Positions 62,409 to 64,000 of a stretch of 64,000 nt of DNA are shown here, one piece after another (within the stretch, counting starts at the first letter, position 1; every line of letters begins with the position of its first letter). A program made the position numbers and the translations under genes. The notes below the pieces were generated by a model. It was not told the origin of the DNA. It was given only the letters and a program-made list of their open reading frames with translations, and searched no databases. The DNA lies in the NCBI GenBank assembly GCA_900315585.1, contig OMZP01000015.1:56830-120829 (forward strand), written 5' to 3'. The DNA comes from an uncultured Eubacteriales bacterium (lineage in GTDB: Bacteria; Bacillota; Clostridia; Christensenellales; Aristaeellaceae).

Positions 62409-63734
62409 ATGATCACCACCCCCATTCTGGATTTTGTCAGCCGCTACGCCGAATCCGACGCGGCGCGGCTTCACATGCCCGGGCACAAGGGCGCGGGCCC
62501 GCTGGGCATCGAGGCGCGGGACATCACCGAGATCGACGGCGCGGGCGAGCTCTATGCCCCGGGCGGCATCATTGCCGAGAGCGAGCAGAACGCCTCGGCG
62601 CTGTTCGGGAGCGAGACCTACTACTCCTGCGAGGGCAGCAGCCTGGCCATCCGCGCCATGCTGCACCTGGCGCTTCAAGGCGCGGAGAAGCCGGTGGTGC
62701 TGGCGGGCCGCAACGCCCACCGGGCCTTTTTGAGCGCGGCGGCGCTGATCGGCTTCGAGGTCGAGTGGCTGCACCCCGCCCCCGGCGAGGCCTATCACAG
62801 CTGCACGGTGCGGCCGGAGGCGGTGGAGGCGGCGCTGACCCGGCTGGGCGGGCGCTGTCGTGCCGTGTACCTCACCAGCCCGGACTACCTGGGCCACATG
62901 GCGGACCTCGCGGCCATCGCCCCCGTCTGCCAGCGCCACGGGGCCCTTCTGCTGGTGGACAACGCCCACGGGGCCTATCTGAAATTCCTGCCGGAGGGCT
63001 CCCGCCACCCGATGGACCTGGGGGCGGATATGTGCTGCGACTCCGCCCACAAGACCCTCCCCGCCCTCACCGGCGCGGCCTACCTGCATGTCAACTCCCG
63101 GCTGGGCCTGGAAGCGCGGCAGGTGAAGGCGGCGCTTGCGCTGTTCGGCTCCTCCAGCCCGAGCTGGCTGATCCTGCAATCCCTGGACGCCTGCAACCCG
63201 TATTTGCAGGGGCTCCCGGCGCTGCTGGAGGGCTTCCTTCCGAAAATCGAGGCGTTGAAAGCGGCGCTGGTCGGGCACGGCTATGCCCTCGTCGGGGACG
63301 AGCCGATGAAGCTGACCCTCGCGGCCAGGGCCTTCGGGTACACCGGCGACGCGCTGGCGGAAGCGTTGCGGAAGCGCGGCGTCGTCTGCGAGTTCCACGA
63401 CCCGGACTATCTCACCCTGATGCCCACGCCCCAGAACGGGGACGACGACCTGCGGCGGCTGGAGGCGGCGCTGCTGTCCGTCGAGAAGCGGGACCCGCTG
63501 TCCGCATGTGTCCCCGCCTACCGCGCGCCAAGGGCGGCGCTGTCCATCCGCGAGGCGGCCTTCGCCCCGCGGGAGACGCTGCCGGTGGAGGCCTGCGCGG
63601 GCCGCGTGCTCGCCAGCCCCGCCCTGGCCTGCCCACCCTGCGTGCCCATCGCCGTGTGCGGCGAGGGGATCGACGACGGGGTGATCGAGCGGCTTAAGTA
63701 TTACGGCATCGGGACCCTGGAAGTGGTAAAATAG
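62409..63734 (+). CDS. Orn/Lys/Arg decarboxylase-family PLP enzyme
   Basis: A 441-residue PLP-dependent protein of the bacterial Orn/Lys/Arg decarboxylase family (SpeA/YaaO-like short form). N-terminal RLHMPGHKGAG, the DITEIDGAGELYAPGGIIAE segment, FGSETYYSCEGSSLAIRAML, the Asp of VDNAHGAYLKFLP and the PLP-lysine in CDSAHKTLPALTGAAYLH are all present. The C-terminal domain is short. Family members decarboxylate basic amino acids to polyamines or precursors; the exact substrate is not clear. GAGGA precedes ATG 62409. It lies 63 bases after scfB, possibly in the same transcript. Confidence 0.9.
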   Translation: MITTPILDFVSRYAESDAARLHMPGHKGAGPLGIEARDITEIDGAGELYAPGGIIAESEQNASALFGSETYYSCEGSSLAIRAMLHLALQGAEKPVVLAGRNAHRAFLSAAALIGFEVEWLHPAPGEAYHSCTVRPEAVEAALTRLGGRCRAVYLTSPDYLGHMADLAAIAPVCQRHGALLLVDNAHGAYLKFLPEGSRHPMDLGADMCCDSAHKTLPALTGAAYLHVNSRLGLEARQVKAALALFGSSSPSWLILQSLDACNPYLQGLPALLEGFLPKIEALKAALVGHGYALVGDEPMKLTLAARAFGYTGDALAEALRKRGVVCEFHDPDYLTLMPTPQNGDDDLRRLEAALLSVEKRDPLSACVPAYRAPRAALSIREAAFAPRETLPVEACAGRVLASPALACPPCVPIAVCGEGIDDGVIERLKYYGIGTLEVVK

Positions 63735-63895
63735 CCTTCCCCTTCAGGGGAAGGTGGCACGGAGCGAAGCGGAGTGTCGGATGAGGTCGTTTCCTTCAAC
63801 ACCGCGACATTTGCTTTTCTTGCGCGAGGCCGCAGCGTCAGGAGAACGACCTCATCCGCCTGCTTCGCAGGCACCTTCCCCTAAAGGGGAAGGCT
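63735..63895. repeat. RepA element
   Basis: Left arm CCTTCCCCTTCAGGGGAAGG..GGATGAGGTCG, right arm CGACCTCATCCG..CCTTCCCCTAAAGGGGAAGG. It begins at the stop codon of the decarboxylase-family gene. From 63896 to 64000 I see no gene. Confidence 0.85.
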
Positions 63896-64000
63896 GTATG
63901 ATTAGAGTGTGTTTCCAAAATCCCAGAAGCGCATTTTCGGCGGTTTTGACTGCATTTCTGTGTTGCTTTTCCTCGACTTGCAACCAGTAAGCCTTCGGAA

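Noticed and set aside
63754..63990. Short frame after the decarboxylase-family gene
   Set aside because: Most of it is RepA sequence read through; there is no ribosome binding site or family resemblance.

Overview
The window is GC-rich DNA from a member of the Bacillota, class Clostridia. The evidence is the SCIFF ranthipeptide pair scfA-scfB, a class 1B dihydroorotate dehydrogenase with its PyrK partner, a PrsA-like foldase, an acetate-forming Pta-AckA pathway, single-chain glycyl-tRNA synthetase, and AGGAGG-type ribosome binding sites. A Christensenellales-like gut lineage is a guess from style only. There are no rRNA, tRNA, phage or CRISPR loci. 57 gene entries are listed, including one 5'-truncated gene at the left edge and two gene remnants.

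Layout. 1-8,900: malic enzyme (partial), DUF6440, proS, an Eis-like acetyltransferase, pta, ackA, yceD-rpmF, DUF2461. 8,861-9,151: a 19-bp tandem array. 9,145-13,600: SPOR protein, a VapBC-type toxin pair, a PrsA-like foldase, a phosphotransferase, and an ABC-ATPase fragment trapped between palindromic repeats. 13,600-20,400 (minus strand): tsaD, DUF1461 membrane protein, methyltransferase, prfB, secA. 20,700-30,700: diguanylate cyclase, a MoxR/DUF58/transglutaminase operon, acpS, and nnr with an unknown gene and an MBL hydrolase. 31,200-42,300: two divergent MATE pumps, glpK, a large acidic repeat protein divergent from two Pro-rich proteins, glyS, a secreted protein. 42,500-48,700: DUF3592, proB-proA, an apolipoprotein-like repeat protein, an NSS transporter, a secreted NlpC/P60-like enzyme. 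48,700-58,700: a pyrimidine operon (attenuator leader, pyrC, ANT(6)-like remnant, carB, pyrK, pyrD, pyrF, four-helix-bundle gene, pyrE, pyrB, pyrI). 59,000-63,700: ECF sigma/SH3b anti-sigma pair divergent from scfA-scfB, then an Orn/Lys/Arg decarboxylase-family gene.

How it works together. The pyr operon encodes every step from carbamoyl phosphate to UMP plus the large CPSase subunit, but carA is not here. Pta and AckA convert acetyl-CoA to acetate with ATP gain. MoxR, DUF58 and transglutaminase form a typical envelope-associated cassette. ScfA is a Cys-rich precursor and ScfB its radical SAM maturase.

The most unusual property is the intergenic space, which is packed with at least nine families of short imperfect palindromic repeats. 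I name them RepA (CCTTCCCC..GGATGAGGT), RepB (CCGGATTGCC..GCAATGACG), RepC (ATTCCTCATTCC arms), RepD (GGGCGGCGTTGCGCCGCCC), RepE (GTCATCCTGA..GGATCTGT), RepF (GTGAAATGGGGACGG), RepH, RepI, RepJ (TTCACGGAAA ends) and RepK. Some are nested in one another, one pair brackets a broken gene, and one (RepC) appears in a long form carrying a low-GC four-helix-bundle (S23/TIGR02436-like) gene inside the pyr operon. That last point is the best candidate for an undescribed system: a coding 'parent' of a family of short repeats.
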